Assembly: GCA_910587445.1 (NCBI GenBank)
Contig: CAJULE010000006.1
Coordinates: forward strand, 28,352 to 92,351
From: an uncultured Christensenellaceae bacterium
Lineage (GTDB): Bacteria; Bacillota; Clostridia; Christensenellales; Pumilibacteraceae
DNA: 64,000 nucleotides
Direction: 5' to 3'
Shown here one piece after another: positions 32,100 to 41,103 of the stretch; within the stretch, counting starts at the first letter, position 1, and the number at the start of each line of letters is the position of its first letter. The notes beneath the pieces are model-generated. The model was not told the DNA's origin and made no database searches. It saw nothing but the letters and a program-made list of their open reading frames with translations. Position numbers and translations under genes: made by a program.

Positions 32100-34652
32100 A
32101 TGGAAACAAAGACACTGAGATGTACATATTGCGGGGCGAGACTGCCTTCCGGCGACGCGGATAAGATAATTTGTCCGTACTGCGACAGCGTAAACTATCT
32201 GCGCTTTGCCGAAAAAGCGGGCAAGGGCAATGCGGACGGAATCAAAAACCTGCGCGAGCGGCTTTACGAGTGCGTAAACGCGCGCTATCACGATTTCGAG
32301 GAGATGAAATACATTGCCGACGAGATCCTCAACATCAGCGGCTACGATTTCGAGGCAAAGTATTTTTATGCGCTTGCGCTCAAAAAGAGCGGAAAACGCA
32401 ATAAGTATCTCGAGTTTCTGACCGACGAAAAAAATCTTGCGCCGAACGAGCACGCGCTCGAGCTTGTCATGAACAATGTTATACGCTATGCCAAAGAGAA
32501 CGAGCGCAGCGTGATAAGGCGGTTCGTCGAGATAAACGTGAGCGACGAGCTTGCCCGACTCGAATATACGGACAGAGCCGACAGACAGATAGAGCGCGCG
32601 GCACGGTACCACCACGGCGGGCAGGACGTGTTTGTCTGTCACCGCTCGAGCGACGGAGCGATTGCCGAAACGGTCGTCGCAAGGCTCGAAGCCGAGGGCA
32701 TTTCCTGTTTTATCTCGGAGCGCAATCTCGAGGACCTCGAGATAGGAGAGAAGTTCGAACGCGCGCTTACGGCGGCGATAGATTCGACGAAGCTGTTTTT
32801 GCTCATATCCTCGTATTCCGCTTTCGACACGTCGAGCGAAAACTATGTCCTCTATGAAATCGGGGAAGCCGATCGGCTGAAAAAGCCCAACGCGGAATTC
32901 AGAATACAGGAAATAGATCGAGCGACCGAAAGCAAGGCGGGAAAGTACGCCGAGTATTTCGACGGATGTCAGTACATAGACGCGTACCCTACGCCGTCGG
33001 ATATGCTCGATAAGCTTGCGCTTCAGCTCGGAGAAAAGCTCGACAGGCTTAGTCGGGCGGGCAGCCCCGAAAAGTACCGCGAAGCGGAACGCGCCCGCGA
33101 AGCCGCGGAAATGGCGGCGGAGATAGAGCGTCTCAAGGCGGAAAAAGCCGAATATGAAAAGCGGCTTTCGGGGCTTGGGAAAGCCGAGGAGAAACCGACT
33201 TCCAACACCGACACCGAACGCAGCGAGAAGGGCGAGGCGGACGCGGTTTTCGGATTCGTCGGCAAAAGAGAGGAAAGCAAGCGCGGCGGCGAAGCGAATT
33301 ATGCGCTCGCGCTCGATTACGAATACGGCAGAAACGGAAAAAAGAAAGACAAGTCGAAAGCCGTGTATTATTACACGAAAGCCGCAGACGAAGGCAGCGA
33401 CGAGGCGATGCTCAATCTCGGCGTGTGCTATGAATACGGAGACGGGATAAAGAAAAACTACGCAAAGGCCGTCGCGCTGTACGTGTCGGCGTCCGAGCGC
33501 GGAAACGCAAAGGCGCAGTGCAATCTCGGCTATTGTTATTTCAACGGCGTGGGAGTCGGTAAGGACATAAAAAAAGCCGTGCTTTGGTACGATAAAGCGG
33601 CAAAGGCGGGAAACGTGCGAGCGATGAACAATCTCGGCTATTGCTATGAAAACGCGCAGGGAGTGCCGCGTGATCTAAAGCGCGCATTCGAGCTCTATAA
33701 GGCGGCGGCGGACGGCGGAGATACCGACGGCGCGTGCAATGTCGCATGGTGCTTGGAAACGGGTATCGGAGCAAGCGTCGATCTGCCCCTTGCAAGGCAA
33801 TACAATGCCCTTGCCAAAGAGGCGGGCTCGACCCGTGCCGCAAAGGCTTATGCGAGGATCGAAGGAAAGCTCTACTCCTGCGAGCCCGAAGCCGAACGCC
33901 TATACGAACGCGGTCTTGCCTGTGACACGGGGGACAGAAGAAGTTCCGCCCGTGCCGCAGGATATTACAAAAAGGCGGCAAAGGCGGGAAGCGTGCGTGC
34001 GCTGTACAACCTCGGAGTGTTCAGTCTGCGCGGCGACGGCGTCGGACGCGACGAGAAGGCGGCGTTTGAGTATTTTTCCGAAGCCGCAAGACGCGAACAT
34101 CTCGGCGCGCTGTACAATCTCGGCTATTGCTATGAAAAGGGCGTGGGCTGCGAGCCCGACATTAAGCGTGCGAGAAGCTGTTACGAGCGTGCGGCAAAGG
34201 GCGGACAGGCGAGCGCGCAATACGCATACGCGACGTTTTTCGAAAACGGCGCGGCGGGAGAAAAGAATATCGACAAAGCTGTCCTGTGGTACGAGCGCGC
34301 GGCGAAAAACGGCAGCACGGCGGCAATGGTCGCGCTCGGCGTTCTGTACGGAACAAAGGGCGACAGGGAAAGGGCAAAGACCCAATTTAAGCGTGCGGCG
34401 GATTCGGGCGACGAAACGGGTATGTACAATTACGGCTGTATGCTGAGAAGCGAGGGCGACGCCGTGGGCGCGCGCGACGCTTTTTCGTCGGCGGCAAATA
34501 AGGGCTATACCCCCGCGATGTTCAATCTCGGCAAAATGGCGGAGGAGGCGGGCAACAGATCGGCGGCGGAAGGCTATTACCGCATGGGAGCGGACAAGGA
34601 CGACAATGCGTGTGTGCGCGCTCTTGCGCATTTATCTTCCGACGGCGAATAG
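32100..34652 (+). CDS. Zinc-ribbon/TIR/Sel1-repeat protein
   Basis: The 850-residue product has a zinc ribbon (C8, C11, C25, C28), a helical segment, a TIR domain (about 175-313: QDVFVCHRSSDGAIAE, AEGISCFISERNL, KLFLLISSYSAFD, SSENYVLYEIGEA), a coiled coil (about 324-358) and about ten Sel1 repeats (395-845). In bacterial TIR NADases a Glu in the last motif is catalytic; Glu253 or Glu247 could fill this role. Sel1 arrays bind proteins, so this may be a sensor-effector, possibly in phage defence, but no defence partner genes are adjacent. ATG 32100 was chosen over an upstream TTG because the promoter ends there. Confidence 0.85.
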   Translation: METKTLRCTYCGARLPSGDADKIICPYCDSVNYLRFAEKAGKGNADGIKNLRERLYECVNARYHDFEEMKYIADEILNISGYDFEAKYFYALALKKSGKRNKYLEFLTDEKNLAPNEHALELVMNNVIRYAKENERSVIRRFVEINVSDELARLEYTDRADRQIERAARYHHGGQDVFVCHRSSDGAIAETVVARLEAEGISCFISERNLEDLEIGEKFERALTAAIDSTKLFLLISSYSAFDTSSENYVLYEIGEADRLKKPNAEFRIQEIDRATESKAGKYAEYFDGCQYIDAYPTPSDMLDKLALQLGEKLDRLSRAGSPEKYREAERAREAAEMAAEIERLKAEKAEYEKRLSGLGKAEEKPTSNTDTERSEKGEADAVFGFVGKREESKRGGEANYALALDYEYGRNGKKKDKSKAVYYYTKAADEGSDEAMLNLGVCYEYGDGIKKNYAKAVALYVSASERGNAKAQCNLGYCYFNGVGVGKDIKKAVLWYDKAAKAGNVRAMNNLGYCYENAQGVPRDLKRAFELYKAAADGGDTDGACNVAWCLETGIGASVDLPLARQYNALAKEAGSTRAAKAYARIEGKLYSCEPEAERLYERGLACDTGDRRSSARAAGYYKKAAKAGSVRALYNLGVFSLRGDGVGRDEKAAFEYFSEAARREHLGALYNLGYCYEKGVGCEPDIKRARSCYERAAKGGQASAQYAYATFFENGAAGEKNIDKAVLWYERAAKNGSTAAMVALGVLYGTKGDRERAKTQFKRAADSGDETGMYNYGCMLRSEGDAVGARDAFSSAANKGYTPAMFNLGKMAEEAGNRSAAEGYYRMGADKDDNACVRALAHLSSDGE

Positions 34653-34679
34653 AAAACGCGGCAAACCTCTCCCATTCGC

Positions 34680-34708
34680 TCGACAAAACGCTTTGCTTGT
34701 GATAGAAT
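34680..34708 (+). promoter_or_regulatory. Promoter of the cyclophilin gene
   Basis: TCGACA (34680-34685) and TAGAAT (34703-34708), 17-bp spacer. Confidence 0.6.
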
Positions 34709-34754
34709 AATGGGAAAGTATGCGCGGCTTCGCGCAAAAAAAAGGAGATATATA

Positions 34755-35276
34755 ATGGCAGAAATATTTGCGGAAATACTGCTCGAAGACGGACGCAAAA
34801 TGCGCCTCAAGCTTCGCGAGGACGTTGCGCCCATATCGGTCAAAAACTTTACGGAGCTTGCCGAAAAGAAATATTACGACGGACTGTGCTTTCACCGCGT
34901 AATAGACGGGTTTATGATCCAGGGCGGAGGCTTTACGGCGGGAGCTTCGTCGCTTCATCCCGCGCCCGAGCTTGAGCCGATCAAGGGCGAATTCGAAAGC
35001 AACGGCGTCCATAATCCTCTTAAGCACAAGAAGGGCGTCATATCTATGGCGCGCACGCCCTTAAAGGACAGCGCGACTTCGCAGTTCTTTATCTGTGTGG
35101 CGGACACGCCTTTTCTCGACGGCGAATATGCGGCATTCGGCGAGTGCGTCGACGATGAGAGCATAAATACCGCGGTGGCTATCGGCAAGGTGCCGACGCA
35201 TACGCTTCCGTACGGTTACGGCGACGTGCCCAAAACCCCGGTCGTTATAAAGACCGTAACTATAAAAAAGAAGTAA
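34755..35276 (+). CDS. Cyclophilin-type peptidyl-prolyl isomerase
   Basis: The 173-residue product has the cyclophilin core: APISVKNFTELAEKKYYDGL, CFHRVIDGFMIQGGGF (active-site Arg in FHRV), GVISMARTPLKDSATSQFFI and FLDGEYAAFGEC. It catalyses proline isomerisation. There is no signal peptide, so it is cytoplasmic. AAAGGAGATATATA precedes the ATG. It is a single-gene unit ended by a strong hairpin. Confidence 0.95.
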   Translation: MAEIFAEILLEDGRKMRLKLREDVAPISVKNFTELAEKKYYDGLCFHRVIDGFMIQGGGFTAGASSLHPAPELEPIKGEFESNGVHNPLKHKKGVISMARTPLKDSATSQFFICVADTPFLDGEYAAFGECVDDESINTAVAIGKVPTHTLPYGYGDVPKTPVVIKTVTIKKK

Positions 35277-35295
35277 ATAAATATTTATTGCAAAC

Positions 35296-35336
35296 AAAAC
35301 GGCTTGACGATTGCGGATACAATGTCAAGCCGTTTT
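35296..35336. terminator. Bidirectional terminator
   Basis: AAAACGGCTTGAC (35296-35308) pairs with GTCAAGCCGTTTT (35324-35336), ending both the cyclophilin gene and the converging M60-like gene. Confidence 0.85.
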
Positions 35337-35358
35337 ATTATCGGGGATAGTTCGTTTA

Positions 35359-38300
35359 TCAGCCGAAGAACACAAAGGAATCGATGTTGGCGTCGCCCTT
35401 ACATTTTATTTCAACTTTGTGTTTGCCTATGTCGAGCACGGGGGAGATATAGGTACATCCGAAATCGGTCGTAAGATTTTCGAACGGTATGAGAGCGATC
35501 GATTCGATCTTTTTGCCGTCTATACGGACTTCTATATTTCTGTCGAAGTGTTTCGACGCAAGAACGGCAAGACGCGTGCCCGTAAATTCGAATGTTACGG
35601 TCGCGTTCTTTTTTCCCGTATAGACGTGTCCGAAGGTCGCGTTTGCCGATTCGGTAGACCAATTGCCCTTAAAGGTGAACGTCTCGTCGTCGGGAGAAAG
35701 GAGATTGCCGCCGTTTATTTCGAAGACTTTCCAAAGCTCTATTTCGCTTATTATTATGTGGGTGCTGTACGAGCCTGTTATTATAAGCCGGTAGTAACGG
35801 AAAGTAGCTTCCTCGAAGTCCATCGTAATATTCGCGCCGTTATGGGGCACTTGCGAGAAGTCGCCCACCGTGAAGAACTCGTTGCCGTCGAGACTGCCGA
35901 GGAGCTTGAACGCCGTGGGAACTTTCCAGTCGCCGTTCGGTCTGTGCTGACTGAAGAGGTTTATCCTGTTTACGGTTTTAGCTTCGCCCATATCCATTGC
36001 GATGATGAGAGGACTGCTTTCCGAAACGCCGCCGCTCGTGTGGATCCAGGTATTTCTGTCGCCGTCCGCCACGTTTTCGATGGCGGTGCCTTTACCGCTT
36101 CCGCCCCAACCGCTCGGACCTTGCGAATATTTACAGCCGTCCTTTAAAAGGGTCTGATCCTTGTTTTGCCATACGTTGTCCGCATAACTGTACGTATACT
36201 TCTTGGTGTAGAAGTAATCGGTTTCGAAGTCGTCGGTTTGGAATTCGTAGGTATCTCTGTAGGCGTTTACGTACGGCTGAGTCTTTAGCGTCGGCGGAAT
36301 GGGTTGTGCGTTGTTCGCTTCCTCTTCCGTCACCTCTATGCCGAGATAGTTGTAGTAGTGAGTATTGCCCTTGTCGTCTTCTTGCATAGTGAACATCGGC
36401 TTAGTCCACTTTTCCATTCCGAGACCGATATAGCTTACCATGGGCGAGGACTGAACTATAAGCACGGACTTAAAGTAGACCCAGCTTCGCTCCGGCAGGT
36501 TCATAAGGTCGACGTAGACGTTGTCTCTGAAAAGATGGCTGTTGCTCGGCAACGTCGTGTCGTTTATCTTCGCCCCGAGCGTGTAAGTCTCTCCTCCGTC
36601 GGTAGAGTAGTAGAGCGCGCAATTCATTCTGCCGCGCAGATAGATTCGATAGTCGCCTTCTTCTTCGATATACAGCTTTCCGCGTACTTCTGCGACGGTG
36701 TTTTGCGGCACGAAAAATTCGTCGGGCGCATTAGGGTACTTGTCGTGAGAGTCCTGCGTGTCGGGATAATACCATATATCGGTATTGCAGTTCTGCGTCG
36801 GGTTTTTGTGGTCGACTTCCTCTTTGTTTTTGTAGTTCGCGTAATTCGCGTTGAACGCTTCTTCCGCGTCGGTATACATATTGTCCGAGTCGTAAGTGTA
36901 GTTTGTTCTCGTAAGCACGGTTTTTTTCGTCTCGTGCGTCTGCTCGAATTCGAGTACGAGATCGACGTCGTCCACTTTGAACGACGAATCCGTCTTGTGC
37001 TTTATCTCGAGCGGAATTATTATCTTTCCCGACGTCATGTTCTCGTCGGGAGTAAACGTATACATATTTTCGCCTATTGCCTTAAGAGTGCCGTGCTCGG
37101 GCTGTTTGATTTCGCTCTCCTTGACGGTGTATTCGAATTCGTCGGGGAGCACGACGCTGCCGCTCGCGTACTGTCCGCTCGGCGCGTTGTATCTCGAAAG
37201 ATCGACGGTAAAGTCCTGTCCGTAGGGAATGACGTACGGCTGCATAGTGGTTATGTATTTCTTTTCGCCGTCGTACATATAGCTTCTTCCCGTTTGGTAT
37301 ACGGAGGAAACGGGGACGAACGTCGAGTATTCCGGATTTCTGTATTGCGCCGCGACTTCTTCGGTTATTCCGCCGAGAAGGTTTTTGAAGAAATACGTCA
37401 TGTCGTTATGCGTGATGTCCTGCCATGCCCTGAGATAGCCGGAATAGGTCTGACCGTATTTCTGGTATTGCTGTCTGAGCTTCGATTGGATATATGCGTC
37501 GGGTCCGAAGTTGTGGAGAAGAGTCGCGTAAAGGGCGAGACCTTGACGACCGTTTTCGTACTTGCTTTCGAGTATCTGGTCGAGCGCCCAGGTCGCGCTC
37601 GTGTAGCGGTTCCAACCGCCGAGCCCGGCCGCTCCGTAGCCCGAAATGCTTCTTGCGGACGAAATCTTCGTAAACAGAGCGTAAGACACGAGCGTCATGC
37701 CGTTGTTCGTGACCTCGCCGCCGTTGCCTACGCCGTAGCCCTGGAAGTTGTGGTGATATTCATGGAAGTTGCCCCATGCGCCCGATTTTACTATCGTTTT
37801 GTAGTTTAAGGAGTTTCTCATCCAGCCCATAGGACAGTTGACCGAGCCTTGCCCGGGGAAGGCGACCGCCGCGCCCGCCGCAACGAAAGGATCGTACAAA
37901 AAGACGATGCCTTGCGTGCTGCCCTGCGTCGTGACGAGGGAGACCTTTTCCCAAAGGATGGCAGCCTTATACAGATCGTCGTATGTAAGACCTGCGGAGC
38001 CTGCTTTGGGTCCCGAATGGAGCACGCCGTCCTGCCATACTTCGAGGTCGAAATACGGCGCCGACGAGCCGGCGTTTTCCTCGAACTCCTCGGGCGTTGT
38101 GTATCCGAGTATGAAGTGCGAATATCTCACGCCGCCGGAAATCGTGACGGTGTATTCGTGCGAATTGTTTACTATATATATGGGTCCGCCGATAAACGAG
38201 CCGATATACGCGGTGTATACTCCGTTTTCGAGCGTTGCCGTATTTTTATTCACCGTAAGGGTATTCAGGAGAATGGGGAAGCGCTGCATCTGGTTTTTCG

Positions 38301-39630
38301 CCGTCCAGATGTTGTTCGCTTTGCCGTTGTAGAGCGCCTGACCTATATGGAATTTAAGACCGCCCGTCGCTTCCATGTCCTCTTGGCTCAATTGGATCTT
38401 AATGACTTCGCCTGCGGGAGCGTAAACGCCGGTTATGCCGTAGCCGCGGGAGTATGTGCGCGGACGCATGGTGACTCGTTTTATTATGCCGGGTTCGTCG
38501 TCGGAGACGTCGCCGCCGTAAAGTCCGACGGAAGCCGTATGCTTATAGAGCTGACGGTGGTTGCCGTCCTTGTCAACCGTCTCGACGGGTGCGGTGACCG
38601 AGCCGCTGTAGAGCCTGCCTTCGCTGTCCATCCAGGTGTACTGTCCGCCGCCGCCGTTCCATGTGCCCGTGGCGGAGAGATAGCTCGCCTCGGCTATGAG
38701 TGCGTTTCTTGCCGCCACTTTTTCGGCATCGGCACCTATTACGGAAGAGAGAGTTTTTCCGTACTCGGGATAGGCGGGAAGACCGCCGTTGCTCATTTCG
38801 GCGACAGGCTTATGTCTTTCGGTCGTGCCTATGACTTCGCTCGAATATCCGACAAGGGTCTTATTGCTATATCGGTTGACAAAGATGTCGTTCGAGCCCG
38901 CACAGCTGCCGAGTCCCAAGGAAAGACCGAGCACGAGGGCAAGGATGATGACGAATGCCGCGACGGCAATCGTGATTATGCCGTTTCTCGACTTGACGAA
39001 ATCGAGTACGGCGGTGCCTGCGCCTCCTTCGTTTTTTGTACGTACGGGAGTTTGCTTCGCGGCTTTGCCCGAGTTTTTGTTGCCCGAGGAAACAGCCGCG
39101 GTTTTGGTTGCGCGGTCGGTCGCAGTCGAAACGGGAGCCGCTTTTGCCGCGGTTCTTGCCGCCGTCGTACTTGCCGCAGGTCTTGTCGCCGTACTTGCCG
39201 CAGGCTTGGGCGACGTTGCGGTTGCCGAAGGTCTTGCTCCCGTCGCAGAGGTTCTCGAGGAGGAGGGAGTTGCGCCGGGTTTTGCCGCGGGAGCCGTCTT
39301 TGCGCCCGTGCTCGTCGCCGCGGTTCTTGCCGCCGTCGTACTTGCCGCAGGTCTTGTCGCCGTGCTTGACGCGGGCTTGGGCGACGTTGCGGTTGCCGAA
39401 GGTCTTGCTCCCGTCGCAGAGGTTCTCGAGGAGGAGGGAGTTGCGCCGGGTTTTGCCGCGGGAGCCGTCTTTGCGCCCGTGCTTGCGGCCGCGTTTCTTG
39501 CCGCGGGCTTTGCCGTCGCACTTTTCGCGGTATTCGAACTTGTCGACGTAGTCTTATTTGCGGGTGCGGTTTTCGCCGCGCCTGCCGTCGATTTCGAAGG
39601 CGGAGTGCCTTTTTTGTCTTTTTCGGACAT
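35359..39630 (-). CDS. Membrane-anchored M60-like metalloprotease with CBM32-type domain
   Basis: The 1423-residue product begins with a 215-residue Ala/Thr/Pro/Lys-rich region with no signal peptide, then one membrane segment (about 217-240), so this tail should be cytoplasmic and the rest outside. The zinc site is HEYHH (623-627) with a following Glu in GNGGEVTNN, the M60/enhancin HExxH pattern. C-terminal to it are a beta domain, an F5/8-type C (CBM32) domain (AIENVADGDRNTWIHTSG...ISEIELWKV, about 1180-1310) and a last beta-sandwich. M60-like enzymes cut O-glycosylated proteins such as mucins. It has its own TTGACA/TATAAT promoter at 39668-39697. Confidence 0.85.
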   Translation of the reverse strand: MSEKDKKGTPPSKSTAGAAKTAPANKTTSTSSNTAKSATAKPAARNAAASTGAKTAPAAKPGATPSSSRTSATGARPSATATSPKPASSTATRPAASTTAARTAATSTGAKTAPAAKPGATPSSSRTSATGARPSATATSPKPAASTATRPAASTTAARTAAKAAPVSTATDRATKTAAVSSGNKNSGKAAKQTPVRTKNEGGAGTAVLDFVKSRNGIITIAVAAFVIILALVLGLSLGLGSCAGSNDIFVNRYSNKTLVGYSSEVIGTTERHKPVAEMSNGGLPAYPEYGKTLSSVIGADAEKVAARNALIAEASYLSATGTWNGGGGQYTWMDSEGRLYSGSVTAPVETVDKDGNHRQLYKHTASVGLYGGDVSDDEPGIIKRVTMRPRTYSRGYGITGVYAPAGEVIKIQLSQEDMEATGGLKFHIGQALYNGKANNIWTAKNQMQRFPILLNTLTVNKNTATLENGVYTAYIGSFIGGPIYIVNNSHEYTVTISGGVRYSHFILGYTTPEEFEENAGSSAPYFDLEVWQDGVLHSGPKAGSAGLTYDDLYKAAILWEKVSLVTTQGSTQGIVFLYDPFVAAGAAVAFPGQGSVNCPMGWMRNSLNYKTIVKSGAWGNFHEYHHNFQGYGVGNGGEVTNNGMTLVSYALFTKISSARSISGYGAAGLGGWNRYTSATWALDQILESKYENGRQGLALYATLLHNFGPDAYIQSKLRQQYQKYGQTYSGYLRAWQDITHNDMTYFFKNLLGGITEEVAAQYRNPEYSTFVPVSSVYQTGRSYMYDGEKKYITTMQPYVIPYGQDFTVDLSRYNAPSGQYASGSVVLPDEFEYTVKESEIKQPEHGTLKAIGENMYTFTPDENMTSGKIIIPLEIKHKTDSSFKVDDVDLVLEFEQTHETKKTVLTRTNYTYDSDNMYTDAEEAFNANYANYKNKEEVDHKNPTQNCNTDIWYYPDTQDSHDKYPNAPDEFFVPQNTVAEVRGKLYIEEEGDYRIYLRGRMNCALYYSTDGGETYTLGAKINDTTLPSNSHLFRDNVYVDLMNLPERSWVYFKSVLIVQSSPMVSYIGLGMEKWTKPMFTMQEDDKGNTHYYNYLGIEVTEEEANNAQPIPPTLKTQPYVNAYRDTYEFQTDDFETDYFYTKKYTYSYADNVWQNKDQTLLKDGCKYSQGPSGWGGSGKGTAIENVADGDRNTWIHTSGGVSESSPLIIAMDMGEAKTVNRINLFSQHRPNGDWKVPTAFKLLGSLDGNEFFTVGDFSQVPHNGANITMDFEEATFRYYRLIITGSYSTHIIISEIELWKVFEINGGNLLSPDDETFTFKGNWSTESANATFGHVYTGKKNATVTFEFTGTRLAVLASKHFDRNIEVRIDGKKIESIALIPFENLTTDFGCTYISPVLDIGKHKVEIKCKGDANIDSFVFFG
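39142..39483 (-). repeat. 171-bp tandem repeat in the M60-like gene
   Basis: Two nearly identical 171-bp units encode a 57-residue Ala/Thr/Pro/Ser-rich sequence (residues about 50-163). The few differences suggest recent duplication; copy number may vary between strains. Confidence 0.85.
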
Positions 39631-39667
39631 AAAAAAATCTCCTTCAAATAGAAAATTTGCAGAGTTA

Positions 39668-39697
39668 ATTATATCACTTATATTATATTTATGTCAA
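39668..39697 (-). promoter_or_regulatory. Promoter of the M60-like gene
   Basis: TTGACA (39692-39697) and TATAAT (39668-39673) on the minus strand, 18-bp spacer. Confidence 0.75.
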
Positions 39698-39743
39698 ATA
39701 TATGCGTCGTGTATCTTTTTTGGCGGTATTGTACAAATATGCG

Positions 39744-39768
39744 AAAAGCCGCGCGAGGGCACGGCTTT
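39744..39768 (-). terminator. Terminator of the deacetylase gene
   Basis: AAAGCCG (39745-39751) pairs with CGGCTTT (39762-39768); on the minus strand it is followed by T-rich DNA. Confidence 0.6.
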
Positions 39769-39772
39769 AAAA

Positions 39773-40861
39773 TTATTCGGTTTTTCGGTTGTTCTCGGTA
39801 AACGCGGTGGGACGGGACGCGTCGTAAAACTCCGACGCGTCGAAGTACGGAGCGTACGCGTCTTTAAAATTTCTGAGAGAATAGCCGTCGAGCGGTTTTC
39901 TGTCCCAGAATAAAGTATCTGCGTTCATTCGGGCGTAATAATCCTTTGCCCCCACTCCGCAAAACAGACGGAAGCCGCTTTGCTTAAGGTGCTCGTGCTT
40001 TTCTCCCGAGGTCTCCCATTCTCCGTAAGGATATACGTATATGTCGGTTTCGCCGACTATGGGTCTGACCTCATTGAGCCATTTTTCCGTGTCCTGAGCA
40101 AAGCGCTCGGGCGAAAGCTTTTTCATGTGATAGTGTCCGTAGGAGTGGCAGGCGAACCGCCAGCCGCGCCGCCTTAGCTCGGCGACGACGCGTTTTGCCG
40201 AAGCGGTATCCCTGTCTCGAGTGGGGCTGTCTCGGTCGGTGCGGTAGCCGAGCACTCCGTCGAATCCCGTAAGACACAGTACGCCGCGCGCCCCGTTATA
40301 GGAAAAATCCGGGTGCTCCGCGATAAAGTTTTCGAGCACGGTTACCACTTCGTTGTCGTAGTCTATCTGTTTTGCGGCGTTTTGAGTATATGTAAAAAGC
40401 CGACCGCTTTCGTCTACGTCGAGACGGTCGTTCATGCCTCTGTTCATCTTTTTGACGTAATAGTTTATGTCGTCGAAGCTCAAGACAAACGGTTTCTTGT
40501 CTTTCGGGAAAGGGAAGGCTCTGCGCTTTGCGGCAGAGCCGTTTTCCGTATAGGTGGACTTTATATCCACAAGAGCATAGCCCCTTTCGTAAAGAGAAAA
40601 GAGTATCGAGCGAAACTCGGCTACGGTCAGACAGTCGTTGTCATAGTTCGTTCTCATATGGTTCGCCGTATCGAATCCGAGCTTCGGATAGGCGACGAGC
40701 GCGTGCGTGAAAAAGTGCGGGATTTCGCCGGCGGACGAAAATTCGGCGAGCTCGGTCATCGCCGCGTCGACGTGCGATTCGTGCGAAACGCGCGAAGAGG
40801 GTAGATAAGTCGCCGTGCCGAAAGCAAAAACCATACATAAAAGCAGTCTTAATACCTTCAT
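39773..40861 (-). CDS. Polysaccharide deacetylase-like protein
   Basis: The 362-residue product has an N-terminal hydrophobic segment (MKVLRLLLCMVFAFGTATYL), pointing to export. The NodB-type motifs are FVLSFDDINYY (metal-binding Asp pair), CHSYGHYHM (HxxxH-type metal site) and YVYPYGEWE. Such enzymes remove acetyl groups from peptidoglycan, chitin or xylan; next to GH10 and GH3 genes a xylan side-group role is possible, but a cell-wall role is equally likely. ATG 40861 was chosen for the signal segment; a TTG at 40900 has no ribosome-binding site. Confidence 0.8.
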   Translation of the reverse strand: MKVLRLLLCMVFAFGTATYLPSSRVSHESHVDAAMTELAEFSSAGEIPHFFTHALVAYPKLGFDTANHMRTNYDNDCLTVAEFRSILFSLYERGYALVDIKSTYTENGSAAKRRAFPFPKDKKPFVLSFDDINYYVKKMNRGMNDRLDVDESGRLFTYTQNAAKQIDYDNEVVTVLENFIAEHPDFSYNGARGVLCLTGFDGVLGYRTDRDSPTRDRDTASAKRVVAELRRRGWRFACHSYGHYHMKKLSPERFAQDTEKWLNEVRPIVGETDIYVYPYGEWETSGEKHEHLKQSGFRLFCGVGAKDYYARMNADTLFWDRKPLDGYSLRNFKDAYAPYFDASEFYDASRPTAFTENNRKTE

Positions 40862-40998
40862 ACCGTATATAGTTTGCTGCGCTTTCCGCAGTTTATGCAA
40901 GAAATATCCGAGGACATAAAACGGCCGATTGTGGAAAAAATATGGTTTTTTTCCGCCTTTGGTGTAAAAAATGCAATGTTATTATAAATATTTTGCAA

Positions 40999-41057
40999 TT
41001 CACATTCCGAAATATTTCTGTTATACTTAGAGTACAAAAATAGGAAATTGCCTATTT
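40999..41057 (+). promoter_or_regulatory. GH3 gene promoter with downstream inverted repeat
   Basis: TTCACA (40999-41004) and TATACT (41022-41027) are 17 bp apart. AAATAGG (41038-41044) and CCTATTT (41051-41057) form an inverted repeat just after the start region, a possible operator. Confidence 0.55.
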
Positions 41058-41103
41058 GTCATGATCACGGGCGGCAACGATGCCCGATTAGTCAGGAGGG
41101 ACA

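Noticed and set aside
37849-39369. Long plus-strand frames over the M60-like gene
   Set aside because: They mirror its Ala/Pro repeats and give Cys/Arg/Gly-rich low-complexity products.
39142-39483. CRISPR array
   Set aside because: The repeat is a two-unit coding duplication without spacers; no cas genes occur in the window.
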